Positions 1-8,734 of a stretch of 64,000 bases of DNA are shown here, in pieces (the stretch's first letter is position 1; each line of letters opens with the position of its first letter). The translations under genes and the position numbers were made by a program. The DNA lies in the NCBI RefSeq assembly GCF_010727475.1, contig NZ_AP022567.1:4588001-4652000 (forward strand), given 5' to 3'. Below the pieces are notes generated by a model, which searched no databases, was not told the DNA's origin, and saw only the letters and a list, made by a program, of their open reading frames with translations. The DNA comes from Mycolicibacterium mageritense (GTDB taxonomy: Bacteria > Actinomycetota > Actinomycetes > Mycobacteriales > Mycobacteriaceae).

Positions 1-112
1 AGAGACCGCCGAGGCGGTCGGCAGCACCGCGGGTGCGGTACGCGTGGCCCAGCACCGTGCGCTGGCGCGGCTGAAGACGGAGATCATGGCGACGGGACGC
101 GACCATGCCTGA
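1..112 (+). CDS. sigD: RNA polymerase ECF sigma factor SigD, C-terminal end (partial)
   Basis: The frame enters from the left edge and ends in TGA at 110-112, encoding about 36 residues that include GSTAGAVRVAQHRALARLK. This is the end of a region-4 helix-turn-helix typical of ECF sigma factors, which recognises the -35 element. The identification as SigD rests on the next gene, an RsdA-type anti-sigma-D factor that overlaps it by 8 bases, and on the sigD-rsdA-DUF5319-guaB2 order conserved in mycobacteria. Most of the gene lies outside the window, so the domain cannot be checked in full. Confidence 0.8.
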   Translation, partial: ETAEAVGSTAGAVRVAQHRALARLKTEIMATGRDHA

Positions 113-1277
113 CTTCGGCCGCTGGACGTCCAACGGGGGCGATCCGTCACTCAACGAGATCAACCGCACCGATCGGTTCATCGAGGCGCTGTCGCTGGAG
201 CGTCCGGTCTATTCGACCGACCCCGGCGAGGCCGAACTGGCCTACCTGCTGGCCGGCTGGCGCGACGATGCGCGCCGCGGCTCGATGGCCGGTATCGCCA
301 CGCCGCGCGACGCGGTCGCGGCGCTGAACCGCGGCACTGCGCGCGGGCGTCCGCGGCTGCCGCTGGCCCTCGTCGGTTCGGTCGCGGCAGCCGTGCTGTG
401 CCTCGGCGGGTTCGGTGCGGCGGTGTACGGATCGAGCCCGGGTGATGCGCTGTACGGCGTGCGGGGCATGTTCTTCGGCGAGCAGCAGGTCAAACGCGAC
501 GTGCAGGTCGAGCTGGCCTCGACCGAGCTGGCGCAGGTTCAGCAGCTGATCGACCAGGGGCAGTGGCAGGCCGCGCAGGAAAAGCTGCAGACCATCACCA
601 CGACCGTCGCGACCGTCGGCGATGCCCAGCAGAAGCAGGATCTCGTCAACCAGTGGCAGCAGTTGTCGGTCAAGGTCGAGAACCGCGATCCCAATGCCAC
701 GGTGCCGCCCGACGCGCCGCCGGTGGTGCTGCCCGAGGTGACCGCGACGTCGGTGCCGACACCGCCGTCGGAGACGCCGGGTTCGTCGACGAGCGTGACC
801 GAGACGTCGTCGCCGTCGTCGTCGACCCCGCCGTCGGAGACCACATCGGGATCGTCGGAAACCTCATCGTCCGCGCCGACCAGCTCGTCGTCGGAACCGA
901 CGTCGCCTTCGACGGCGACGTCGGCGCCGTCGAACACGTCGGCGCCCCCAACCTCGACGCCACCGTCGGCCACTTCGACCAATCCGCCTGCGGAGCTGCC
1001 CGCGACGGGCACGTCCGCACCTGCGACGCAGCCGAGCTCACCGGTCCATACGACGACGACCATCCTGCCGACGGTGCCGACGGCGGCTCCCAGCAGCGCG
1101 CCGCCGGTCGTCACCGTTCCGACGGTCGCCGAACCGCAACCTGAGGCGGGTGGGGGAGAGGCGCCTGCGGCACGTGAGCCCGCGGGCGGGGGACGTCAAC
1201 AACAGCAGCAGGCGCCTCAGGCACCGGTCATCGAGCTGCCGTTGCTGCCCGGACTGACCGGCGGGGGTCAGCGGTAG
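105..1277 (+). CDS. rsdA: Anti-sigma-D factor RsdA, membrane-anchored
   Basis: The 390-aa protein has a cytosolic N-terminal sigma-binding segment (about residues 1-80, with the RTDRFIEALS stretch typical of RsdA). One membrane helix follows at about residues 85-108 (LPLALVGSVAAAVLCLGGFG), then an outer segment and a very long Ser/Thr/Pro-rich tail to the C-terminus. RsdA holds sigma D inactive at the membrane until it is degraded. The ATG at 105 overlaps the sigD stop, so the pair is translationally coupled. The 3' end overlaps the convergent DUF5319 gene by 10 bases. The low-complexity tail (runs of Ser, Thr and Pro) is likely cell-wall-spanning or glycosylated; that is inference. Confidence 0.88.
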   Translation: MPDFGRWTSNGGDPSLNEINRTDRFIEALSLERPVYSTDPGEAELAYLLAGWRDDARRGSMAGIATPRDAVAALNRGTARGRPRLPLALVGSVAAAVLCLGGFGAAVYGSSPGDALYGVRGMFFGEQQVKRDVQVELASTELAQVQQLIDQGQWQAAQEKLQTITTTVATVGDAQQKQDLVNQWQQLSVKVENRDPNATVPPDAPPVVLPEVTATSVPTPPSETPGSSTSVTETSSPSSSTPPSETTSGSSETSSSAPTSSSSEPTSPSTATSAPSNTSAPPTSTPPSATSTNPPAELPATGTSAPATQPSSPVHTTTTILPTVPTAAPSSAPPVVTVPTVAEPQPEAGGGEAPAAREPAGGGRQQQQQAPQAPVIELPLLPGLTGGGQR

Positions 1278-1672
1278 CCGTCGGGCTCCGAGGTCGCTTC
1301 GTTGAGTGACGCGTCGGCGTAGCCGCGGCAGTAGTCCCAGGTCACGTAGGCGTCGGGCTCAGGGTCGTAGGCAGGCTCGTGCGGCCGGACGGTCCCGTCG
1401 ACAAGCAGCTGCAGCAGGTTGGCACGCAGCATGTCCCAGTCGTGATAGTGGTCCTGCTGGCACTCGTCACAGCACACGACGAGACCACGAATTCCCTTGT
1501 GCGCCAACAACGCCTCATACACCGCCAGATCGGCGAGGTCCGCTTCAACGGCCGTCCGCTCCTGCGGGTCCAGGGGCTGACCCGGCTCGATGGCGTCCAG
1601 CGCCGCGGACGGGTCACACGGATCGTCTGCGAATGGGTCGGGTGGCAAACCAGGTGGGAGGTGGTCACGCAC
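1268..1672 (-). CDS. DUF5319 family protein (Rv3412-like)
   Basis: The 134-aa protein starts at GTG 1672-1670 (VRDHLPPGLPPDPFADDP), which matches the N-terminus I recall for the mycobacterial DUF5319 family. A longer frame upstream has no family similarity. It is acidic and contains a CCDECQQDHYHDWDML segment, a cluster of Cys, His and Asp that could bind metal, and a C-terminal TWDYCRGYADASLNEA block. The function is unknown. The family is actinobacteria-specific and sits next to sigD/rsdA and guaB2 in mycobacteria. The metal-binding idea comes only from the Cys/His pattern. Confidence 0.8.
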   Translation of the reverse strand: MRDHLPPGLPPDPFADDPCDPSAALDAIEPGQPLDPQERTAVEADLADLAVYEALLAHKGIRGLVVCCDECQQDHYHDWDMLRANLLQLLVDGTVRPHEPAYDPEPDAYVTWDYCRGYADASLNEATSEPDGYR

Positions 1673-1803
1673 GGGTTCCACACTACGCAGCACCACAGGT
1701 GTCGCGCCAGCCGTTACCCTGCCCGCTGGTCGGTCCCGGGCCTGTGCAAGGCCGTCTCGACCGCGCCGTTCACCGGCAACGTCGCAGCCGACACCGGAGC
1801 CGA

Positions 1804-1809
1804 TAGGAT
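1804..1809 (+). promoter_or_regulatory. Candidate -10 element of guaB2
   Basis: TAGGAT fits the mycobacterial TANNNT -10 consensus. It lies 57 bases before the guaB2 ATG, in the 194-base gap after the divergent DUF5319 start. No clear -35 is visible, which is usual for mycobacterial sigma A promoters. Confidence 0.35.
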
Positions 1810-1866
1810 TAGGGGACAACTTTGTGCTGGCGCGCCTGACTGCGTCTGTTACGGGAGGCCCCGCTC

Positions 1867-3408
<1,542 letters not shown>

Positions 3409-3418
3409 GTCCGAACGC

Positions 3419-4555
3419 ATGCGTGACATGGTTGAAATCGGCATGGGCCGAACTGCCCGCCGCACCTACGAACTCGGCGACATCAACATCGTGCCGTCGC
3501 GGCGGACCCGCTCCAGCAAGGACGTGTCGACGGCGTGGCAGATGGATGCCTACCGGTTCGAGATCCCCGTGGTGGCGCACCCCACCGACGCGTTGGTGTC
3601 GGTCGAGTTCGCCATCGAGATGGGCCGCCTCGGCGGTCTCGGTGTGCTCAACGGCGAGGGCCTGATCGGCAGGCATGCCGATGTCGAGGACAAGATCGCT
3701 CAGGTCGTGGAGGCTGCCGACAAGGAGCCGGAGCCGTCGGCCGCGATCCGGCTACTGCAGCAGCTGCACTCGGCACCGCTCGACCTCGACCTGCTCGGGG
3801 CGGCGGTCAGCCGCATCCGGGAAGCCGGCGTGACGACCGCGGTGCGGGTGAGCCCGCAGAACGCGCAGGCGCTCACGCCGACGCTGGTAGCGGCGGGCAT
3901 CGACCTGCTCATCATCCAGGGCACCATCATCTCGGCCGAACGGGTCGCGCAGGACGGTGAGCCGCTCAACCTCAAGACCTTCATCTCCGAGCTGGACGTG
4001 CCGGTGGTCGCGGGCGGGGTGCTCGACCACCGCACCGCGCTGCACCTGATGCGGACCGGCGCGGCCGGCGTCATCGTTGGCTACGGCTCCACGACCGGGG
4101 TGACCACGAGCGACGAGGTGCTGGGCATCAGCGTGCCGATGGCGACCGCGATCGCGGACGCCGCGGCCGCGCGCCGCGAGTACCTCGACGAGACCGGTGG
4201 CCGCTACGTGCACGTGCTCGCCGACGGGGACATCCACAGTTCCGGCGACCTGGCGAAGGCCATCGCGTGCGGAGCCGACGCGGTCGTGCTCGGCACGCCG
4301 CTGTCGGTCGCGGCCGAAGCGCAGGGCGGCGGCTGGTTCTGGCCCGCGGCCGCGGCGCACCCGTCGCTGCCGCGCGGCGCGCTGCTGCAGGTGGCGCTCG
4401 GTGAACGCCCGTCGCTCGGGCAGGTGCTCAACGGCCCGTCCGACGATCCGTTCGGCTCGCTGAACCTGGTGGGCGGGTTGCGCCGGTCGATGGCCAAGGC
4501 CGGCTACTGCGATCTCAAGGAGTTCCAAAAGGTCGGCCTCACGGTCGGATCCTGA
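3419..4555 (+). CDS. guaB3: GuaB3 family IMP dehydrogenase-related protein
   Basis: The 378-aa protein belongs to the IMPDH/GMP reductase superfamily but has no CBS domains. At the catalytic loop, where GuaB2 has GPGSICTTR, this protein has VGYGSTTGVTTSDEVLG, so the nucleophilic cysteine is missing. That is the known hallmark of the mycobacterial GuaB3 group (Rv3410c), whose members are not established IMP dehydrogenases. It directly follows guaB2 (10-base gap). The start at 3419 is an ATG whose N-terminus MRDMVEIGMGRTARRTYELG matches the family. The actual reaction is not known to me. A regulatory or binding role, or another purine substrate, are both possible. Confidence 0.9.
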   Translation: MRDMVEIGMGRTARRTYELGDINIVPSRRTRSSKDVSTAWQMDAYRFEIPVVAHPTDALVSVEFAIEMGRLGGLGVLNGEGLIGRHADVEDKIAQVVEAADKEPEPSAAIRLLQQLHSAPLDLDLLGAAVSRIREAGVTTAVRVSPQNAQALTPTLVAAGIDLLIIQGTIISAERVAQDGEPLNLKTFISELDVPVVAGGVLDHRTALHLMRTGAAGVIVGYGSTTGVTTSDEVLGISVPMATAIADAAAARREYLDETGGRYVHVLADGDIHSSGDLAKAIACGADAVVLGTPLSVAAEAQGGGWFWPAAAAHPSLPRGALLQVALGERPSLGQVLNGPSDDPFGSLNLVGGLRRSMAKAGYCDLKEFQKVGLTVGS

Positions 4556-4559
4556 CGCC

Positions 4560-4615
4560 GAGCAGACAGAGAATCGCACTGCTGCTGCCTGATTTGTGCG
4601 AGTCTGCGTCTGCTC
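4560..4615. repeat. 56-bp hairpin repeat, left copy (20-16-20)
   Basis: Arm GAGCAGACAGAGAATCGCAC (4560-4579) pairs with GTGCGAGTCTGCGTCTGCTC (4596-4615), 17 of 20 positions, across a 16-base loop. It lies between the convergent stops of guaB3 and the DUF559-like gene, so it can serve as a bidirectional terminator. A second hairpin with near-identical arms and the same 20-16-20 geometry lies at 5602-5657, on the other side of the DUF559-like gene. The loops of the two copies are unrelated. Confidence 0.85.
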
Positions 4616-4622
4616 AGCATCG

Positions 4623-5549
4623 TCAACCGACCAGTCGCGCGGCTGTGAGGTGGTAGGCGATGCGATCGGCCAGTCTGCTGGGATATCGGCGAACGTCTTG
4701 CGCGACAATCGGAATGACGGTCCACGCCCGTTCCTGTATGCCTGCGAATCGAGTCTTGTCCTCGATCATTTTCAGTGGCCCGGAATGCCAGTCAAGTCCT
4801 TCGTATTCCGCTGCGACTCTCGCGTCGGGCCAAGCGAAGTCGACACGCCAGGTCTGGCCGTAAAGGCCCTGAATCTCGTATTGGAGTTCCGGCAACGGCA
4901 CGCCGTGGTCGATCATGACCAGCCGCGCTTCGCTCTCCATCGGTGATTCGGCTCGGCCATCCGCGTATTCGAGCAATTCGCGGACAGCGACGATGCCTCG
5001 GCGACCCCTGTGGTGGCGCACCGCGTCGTCCAAGTCGGCCCGAGTGCACTGTGCTGAATGAAGTGCGCCGTCAAGGGCAGCGAGTGCGCGGGGGCGTGGC
5101 AGTTGCCGTGCAATCTCGACCGCAGTCCAGGCAGGAGCGGTTGCGAGTCGTCCCGCTATCCGCCGCAGTGGTGCACCGACCCGTTGGTGAACCATCAGTC
5201 CGACGTTGGAGCGTATACGTACACCCGGATCGAGCATGTGTATCGCCGTCGTGTTCTCAAAGTCGAAACCGTAGAGCGCGGCTGCGGTACCCATGCATAC
5301 GACTGCCTCGCGGCCCACGAACAAGTCGAGTGCAGCCAGTCGTCCCATCAAGTCTGGCTCTGCCGCGGCGTACACGCCGTGCCACACACGGGTGAGCACT
5401 CCACAGCGCACCTGTCCGTCGAGTTGTTGACGCGTCATCACGGTCAGGAGTTGTCGGGTGGTGGCGAAGCCGCCGAGTTGCGCCAGGAGCGTATGCGCGG
5501 ATGCAGTCACGATCGAATAGTGCGTCGGCGTGGGCTGTGCCGGCTCCAC
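4623..5549 (-). CDS. AbiEi-like N-terminal / DUF559-like endonuclease-fold protein
   Basis: The 308-aa protein belongs to a large mycobacterial family. The N-terminal ~100 residues (LLAQLGGFATTRQLL...VRCGVLTRVWHGVYA) look like the winged-helix AbiEi-antitoxin domain. The C-terminal third carries a DUF559/Vsr-like pattern, VDFAWPDARVAAEYEGLDWHS, whose D...E.E spacing resembles the PD-(D/E)xK nuclease core. Such proteins are often annotated as type IV antitoxin-like or hypothetical. No toxin partner is visible beside it. It is bracketed by two copies of a 56-bp hairpin repeat, which suggests a mobile or repeat-associated unit. A start at an internal GTG (residue 14) is possible. Nuclease activity is inferred from the fold pattern only. 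Confidence 0.72.
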   Translation of the reverse strand: MEPAQPTPTHYSIVTASAHTLLAQLGGFATTRQLLTVMTRQQLDGQVRCGVLTRVWHGVYAAAEPDLMGRLAALDLFVGREAVVCMGTAAALYGFDFENTTAIHMLDPGVRIRSNVGLMVHQRVGAPLRRIAGRLATAPAWTAVEIARQLPRPRALAALDGALHSAQCTRADLDDAVRHHRGRRGIVAVRELLEYADGRAESPMESEARLVMIDHGVPLPELQYEIQGLYGQTWRVDFAWPDARVAAEYEGLDWHSGPLKMIEDKTRFAGIQERAWTVIPIVAQDVRRYPSRLADRIAYHLTAARLVG

Positions 5550-5601
5550 CAGTTGCGTTGCCTGGGGATGAATTCAGGACTGTGGATAACCTCGCCGTGA
5601 C

Positions 5602-5657
5602 CAGCAGACGCAAACTTGCACGGAAACGCAATGAACGGTGCGATTCTGTGTCTGCTC
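5602..5657. repeat. 56-bp hairpin repeat, right copy (20-16-20)
   Basis: Arm CAGCAGACGCAAACTTGCAC (5602-5621) and arm GTGCGATTCTGTGTCTGCTC (5638-5657) flank a 16-base loop. The right arm is the reverse complement of the left arm of the copy at 4560 with one mismatch in 20. It lies upstream of the DUF559-like gene (minus strand) and upstream of choD (plus strand), so a terminator role is less obvious here. Confidence 0.85.
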
Positions 5658-5703
5658 ACCGAAGGGGTTTCTTTACAAGTTAGGCATTCCTGTCTAGAAA
5701 GTT

Positions 5704-5724
5704 ACCTACCGGTAGGTCCATACT
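5704..5724 (+). promoter_or_regulatory. Palindromic operator and -10 of choD
   Basis: ACCTACCGGTAGGT (5704-5717) is a perfect 14-bp palindrome of the kind bound by TetR-family repressors. It is followed by CATACT (5719-5724), a plausible -10 that ends 6 bases before the choD ATG, so the transcript would be leaderless. A bound protein would cover the core promoter. It does not resemble the KstR or KstR2 sites known for sterol genes. Confidence 0.6.
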
Positions 5725-5730
5725 TGTCGG

Positions 5731-7467
5731 ATGCAGCCTGACTACGACGTCTTGGTTATCGGTTCTGGATTCGGTGGCAGCGTGAGCGCGCTGCGGCTCA
5801 CGGAAAAGGGCTACCGAGTAGGTGTGCTGGAGGCCGGGCGGCGGTTCAGCGATGCCGACTTCGCCAAGACCTCGTGGGATCTCCGCAAGTTCCTGTGGGC
5901 GCCTCAGCTCGGCATGTTCGGTATCCAGCGCATCCACCTGTTGCGCAATGTGATGATCCTGGCGGGTGCCGGTGTCGGCGGGGGATCGCTGAACTACGCC
6001 AACACGCTCTACGTGCCGCCGGACCCGTTCTTCAACGACCCGCAATGGAAGGGCATCACCGACTGGCGGGCCGAGTTGATGCCGCACTACGACCAGGCCA
6101 AGCGGATGCTCGGCGTGGTCACCAATCCGACGTTCACCGACGCCGACCGCATCGTGAAAGAGGTGGCCGACGACATGGGTGTGGGTGACACCTTCGTCGC
6201 CACGCCGGTCGGGGTGTTCTTCGGGCTCGACGGCGAGAAGACGCCTGGCAAGACCGTGCCCGATCCGTTCTTCGGCGGGGCGGGCCCGGCCCGGACCGGC
6301 TGCCTGGAATGCGGCGAATGCATGACGGGCTGCCGCCACGGCGCCAAGAACACGCTCGTCAAGAACTACCTGGGGCTCGCGGAATCGGCCGGTGCGCAGG
6401 TGCATCCGATGACCACGGCGACGGGTTTCGAGCAGCGCCCCGACGGCCTGTGGGAGGTCACCACGGTGCGTACGGGCAGCAAGCTGCGCCGCAAGCGCAA
6501 GACGTTCACCGCGACACATCTGATCCTGGCGGCAGGCACGTACAACACGCAGAAGCTGCTGTTCAAGATGCGGGATGCGGGCAAGCTGCCACGGCTGTCG
6601 TCGCGCCTCGGCGTGCTCACCCGGACCAACTCCGAGTCGATCGTCGGCGCCCAAACCCTCACGGTGTCACCGGATCTGGACCTCACCCACGGCGTGGCCA
6701 TCACGTCGTCGGTGCATCCGACCGCCGATACCCACGTCGAGCCGGTGCGCTACGGCAAGGGCTCCAACGCGATGGGCATGTTGCAGACGCTGATGACCGA
6801 CGGCACCGGCCCGGGCGGCACCGACGTGCCGCGCTGGCGCCAGTTCCTCGACCAGGGCCGGGAGCGGCCGGGTCTGCTGATCCGGCTGCTGAACCCCTCG
6901 CGGTGGAGTGAGCGGACCGTGATCGCCCTGGTGATGCAGCATCTGGACAACTCGATCACCACCTTCACCAAACGCGGACCGGGCGGCAGGCGCGTACTGA
7001 CGTCCAAACAGGGCCACGGAGAACCGAACCCGACGTGGATCCCGGTGGGCAACGAGTTCACCAGGCGGATGGCCGAGAAGATCGACGGCATCGCGGGCGG
7101 TACCTGGGGCGAGTTGTTCAACATCCCGCTGACCGCCCACTTCCTCGGTGGCGCGGCGATCGGGGACAGTGCGCAGAGCGGTGTCATCGACCCCTATCAG
7201 CGCGTGTACAACTATCCGACGCTCTACGTCATGGACGGGGCCGCAATCTCGGCAAATCTGGGTGTGAACCCGTCGCTTTCGATCACCGCTCAGGCCGAAC
7301 GGGCCGCGTCGCTGTGGCCCAACAAGGGCCAGGACGACGTGCGCCCGGCCCAGGGGGAGCCGTACCAGCGGCTGTCACCGGTGGCGCCGGAGCGCCCCGT
7401 GGTGCCCGCCGAGGCGCCGGGTGCGCTGCGCCGGCTGCCGATCGAGCCGGTGACCTCGAGCGGCTAG
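5731..7467 (+). CDS. choD: Cholesterol oxidase ChoD (GMC-type flavoprotein)
   Basis: The 578-aa protein is the mycobacterial ChoD (Rv3409c-like), a GMC-family FAD oxidoreductase annotated as cholesterol oxidase; its physiological substrate is still debated. The N-terminal FAD Rossmann motif is YDVLVIGSGFGGSVSALRL. Further GMC features are LRNVMILAGAGVGGGSLNYAN, the CLECGECMTGCRHGAKNTL cysteine-rich segment characteristic of this subgroup, and the C-terminal HFLGGAAIGDSAQSGVIDP and NLGVNPSLSITAQAER blocks that close the FAD site. No signal peptide is visible. The ATG at 5731 is consistent with a leaderless message directly behind a palindromic operator. The 3' end overlaps the next convergent gene by 4 bases. 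Confidence 0.93.
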   Translation: MQPDYDVLVIGSGFGGSVSALRLTEKGYRVGVLEAGRRFSDADFAKTSWDLRKFLWAPQLGMFGIQRIHLLRNVMILAGAGVGGGSLNYANTLYVPPDPFFNDPQWKGITDWRAELMPHYDQAKRMLGVVTNPTFTDADRIVKEVADDMGVGDTFVATPVGVFFGLDGEKTPGKTVPDPFFGGAGPARTGCLECGECMTGCRHGAKNTLVKNYLGLAESAGAQVHPMTTATGFEQRPDGLWEVTTVRTGSKLRRKRKTFTATHLILAAGTYNTQKLLFKMRDAGKLPRLSSRLGVLTRTNSESIVGAQTLTVSPDLDLTHGVAITSSVHPTADTHVEPVRYGKGSNAMGMLQTLMTDGTGPGGTDVPRWRQFLDQGRERPGLLIRLLNPSRWSERTVIALVMQHLDNSITTFTKRGPGGRRVLTSKQGHGEPNPTWIPVGNEFTRRMAEKIDGIAGGTWGELFNIPLTAHFLGGAAIGDSAQSGVIDPYQRVYNYPTLYVMDGAAISANLGVNPSLSITAQAERAASLWPNKGQDDVRPAQGEPYQRLSPVAPERPVVPAEAPGALRRLPIEPVTSSG

Positions 7468-8006
7468 TTGAAGTAGGGGTTGCGTCCCTCGCCCGTGTTG
7501 AGCAGCAACGGATTGTTCGGGTCGAGCACGTAGCTGCTCGCGGGGCTGAGGACGAACCCGGCCCCGTCGTAGGAGTTGCTGCACATCGTCACGGTGCCGT
7601 CGGTCCCGCACGTCACGTTGCGGAAGCTGATGCGGGATCCGGGCAGCAGCCGGTTGGGCAGCCCCTCGAAGTTGAACAGCGGCCGGTTGTCGCTGAGGAA
7701 CGTGGGCACGCCCTGTTGGTTGCCGGTGACCGCATTGGCGCCGTCAGGTGCTGCGGGCAACGGACCGGAGCAGCCGTACTTGCCCGTCCCGCGGCTGATC
7801 GCGCACGCGATGTCGCCCGGCACCGCGAATGCGTAGTACTCGCCGTTCTGCATCGCGAAGTCCGAGGGCTTGACCGACGTCAGCGCGTTGAGATTGAGCG
7901 GCGGCGGGGGTGGCGGTGGTGGCGGGTCCGCGGCAGCCACCCCGGGACCGCAGAGGCCGGCGCCGAACGCCGTGCTCACCAGGGCCAACAGCATTCTCGT
8001 GCGCAT
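7464..8006 (-). CDS. Secreted protein with polyproline N-terminus
   Basis: The 180-aa protein has a Sec signal peptide at about residues 1-26 (RMLLALVSTAFGAGLCGPGVAAA|D). A run of nine prolines follows, then a mature domain of about 140 residues with four cysteines (IACAIS, YGCSGP, VTCGT, TMCSNS) that probably form two disulfides. It resembles the widespread mycobacterial family of small exported proteins of unknown function. The ATG at 8006 is preceded by an AAGGTGA ribosome site. It converges on choD with a 4-base overlap, so the two share a transcription end region. No enzymatic motif was recognised. Confidence 0.8.
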   Translation of the reverse strand: MRTRMLLALVSTAFGAGLCGPGVAAADPPPPPPPPPLNLNALTSVKPSDFAMQNGEYYAFAVPGDIACAISRGTGKYGCSGPLPAAPDGANAVTGNQQGVPTFLSDNRPLFNFEGLPNRLLPGSRISFRNVTCGTDGTVTMCSNSYDGAGFVLSPASSYVLDPNNPLLLNTGEGRNPYFN

Positions 8007-8058
8007 CAGGTCACCTTAAGGGGCCGCATCCGGGCATGCAGTGGCAACCGCAGAACCG

Positions 8059-8676
8059 TCATGGCCGACCATCCTCGGGCACCGACGCCAGCAACGCGGT
8101 GATCAGTCGAGCGAGCATGTCGGAGTTGATCGTGCCGGGTTGCAGCACCTCTTCCATCGCGATGCCCGTCGTGATGGTGACGACGAGTTGGGCGAGGTCG
8201 GCCAGTTGCTGACTGGGCAGCACCGTGCCGGCCTTCTCGACCACGCGCAGCGCTTGCTCGGCGGCCGCGCGCCGGCGTTCGATGAGGCGGTCGCGCAGCT
8301 GCGGATCACGCATGGCGCGCAGCCAGTACTCGAAAAACACCAGGTGGTACTCGTTTTGGTCGTGGATCGAATCGAGAATCGACTGGCTGAGGGCCTGCGC
8401 GGTCGCGGTGGTGTCGCCGCCTCCGCTGTCGAACGCCGTCACGATCAGCTCGCCTCGGTTCTCGGATTGCCGGTCGAGGAGAGCGAGGAATAGTTCATCC
8501 TTGGACTCGAAGTTCGAGTAGACCGCACCCTTGGTGAAACCCGCGGCCTGACCGATCGCGTCGATGGTGGCGCCGGCGAACCCTTCGGCGGCGAAAACCT
8601 CCATCGCCGCGTCGAGGATTCGGTCACGCACCTCGTCGCGCGTGGGCCGGGTTCGTGCGGGTTTGACAGGCGACAT
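8059..8676 (-). CDS. TetR family transcriptional regulator
   Basis: The 205-aa protein has an N-terminal TetR helix-turn-helix (RILDAAMEVFAAEGFAGATIDAIGQAAGFTKGAVYSNFESKDELFLAL, about residues 20-67) and an all-helical ligand domain. I chose the ATG at 8676 rather than 8688 because a TATCGT-like -10 (TATGCT, 8689-8684 on the minus strand) ends exactly 7 bases before it, giving a leaderless message; the upstream ATG would lie inside the operator. It is divergent from the ABC/Pip pair, and two ATACTnnnnAGTAT sites lie between them. It therefore probably represses both itself and that transporter-like operon. The ligand is unknown. Confidence 0.88.
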   Translation of the reverse strand: MSPVKPARTRPTRDEVRDRILDAAMEVFAAEGFAGATIDAIGQAAGFTKGAVYSNFESKDELFLALLDRQSENRGELIVTAFDSGGGDTTATAQALSQSILDSIHDQNEYHLVFFEYWLRAMRDPQLRDRLIERRRAAAEQALRVVEKAGTVLPSQQLADLAQLVVTITTGIAMEEVLQPGTINSDMLARLITALLASVPEDGRP

Positions 8677-8683
8677 GGGCAAC

Positions 8684-8689
8684 AGCATA
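8684..8689 (-). promoter_or_regulatory. -10 element of the tetR gene (leaderless)
   Basis: TATGCT on the minus strand fits TANNNT and ends 7 bases before ATG 8676. It overlaps the left operator half-site. Confidence 0.55.
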
Positions 8690-8721
8690 CTCGCAAGTAT
8701 CGAATGGATACTAGTCGGTAT
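8687..8721. promoter_or_regulatory. Two tandem TetR operators, 21 bp apart
   Basis: Site 1, ATACTCGCAAGTAT (8687-8700), is a perfect 5-4-5 inverted repeat. Site 2, ATACTAGTCGGTAT (8708-8721), is the same repeat with one mismatch. The starts are 21 bp apart, two helical turns, which puts bound dimers on the same DNA face. Site 1 overlaps the tetR promoter and site 2 lies just before the ribosome site of the ABC gene. Confidence 0.72.
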
Positions 8722-8734
8722 CGAAAGGGTTTTG

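Noticed and set aside
739..1000. Repetitive TCG-rich stretch near the end of rsdA
   Set aside because: It encodes the Ser/Thr/Pro-rich tail of RsdA in one continuous frame; no separate repeat element is needed.
5659..5730. KstR or KstR2 box upstream of choD
   Set aside because: Neither the TnnAACnnGTTnnA nor the AnCAAGnnCTTGnT pattern is present; only the unrelated ACCTACCGGTAGGT palindrome is.
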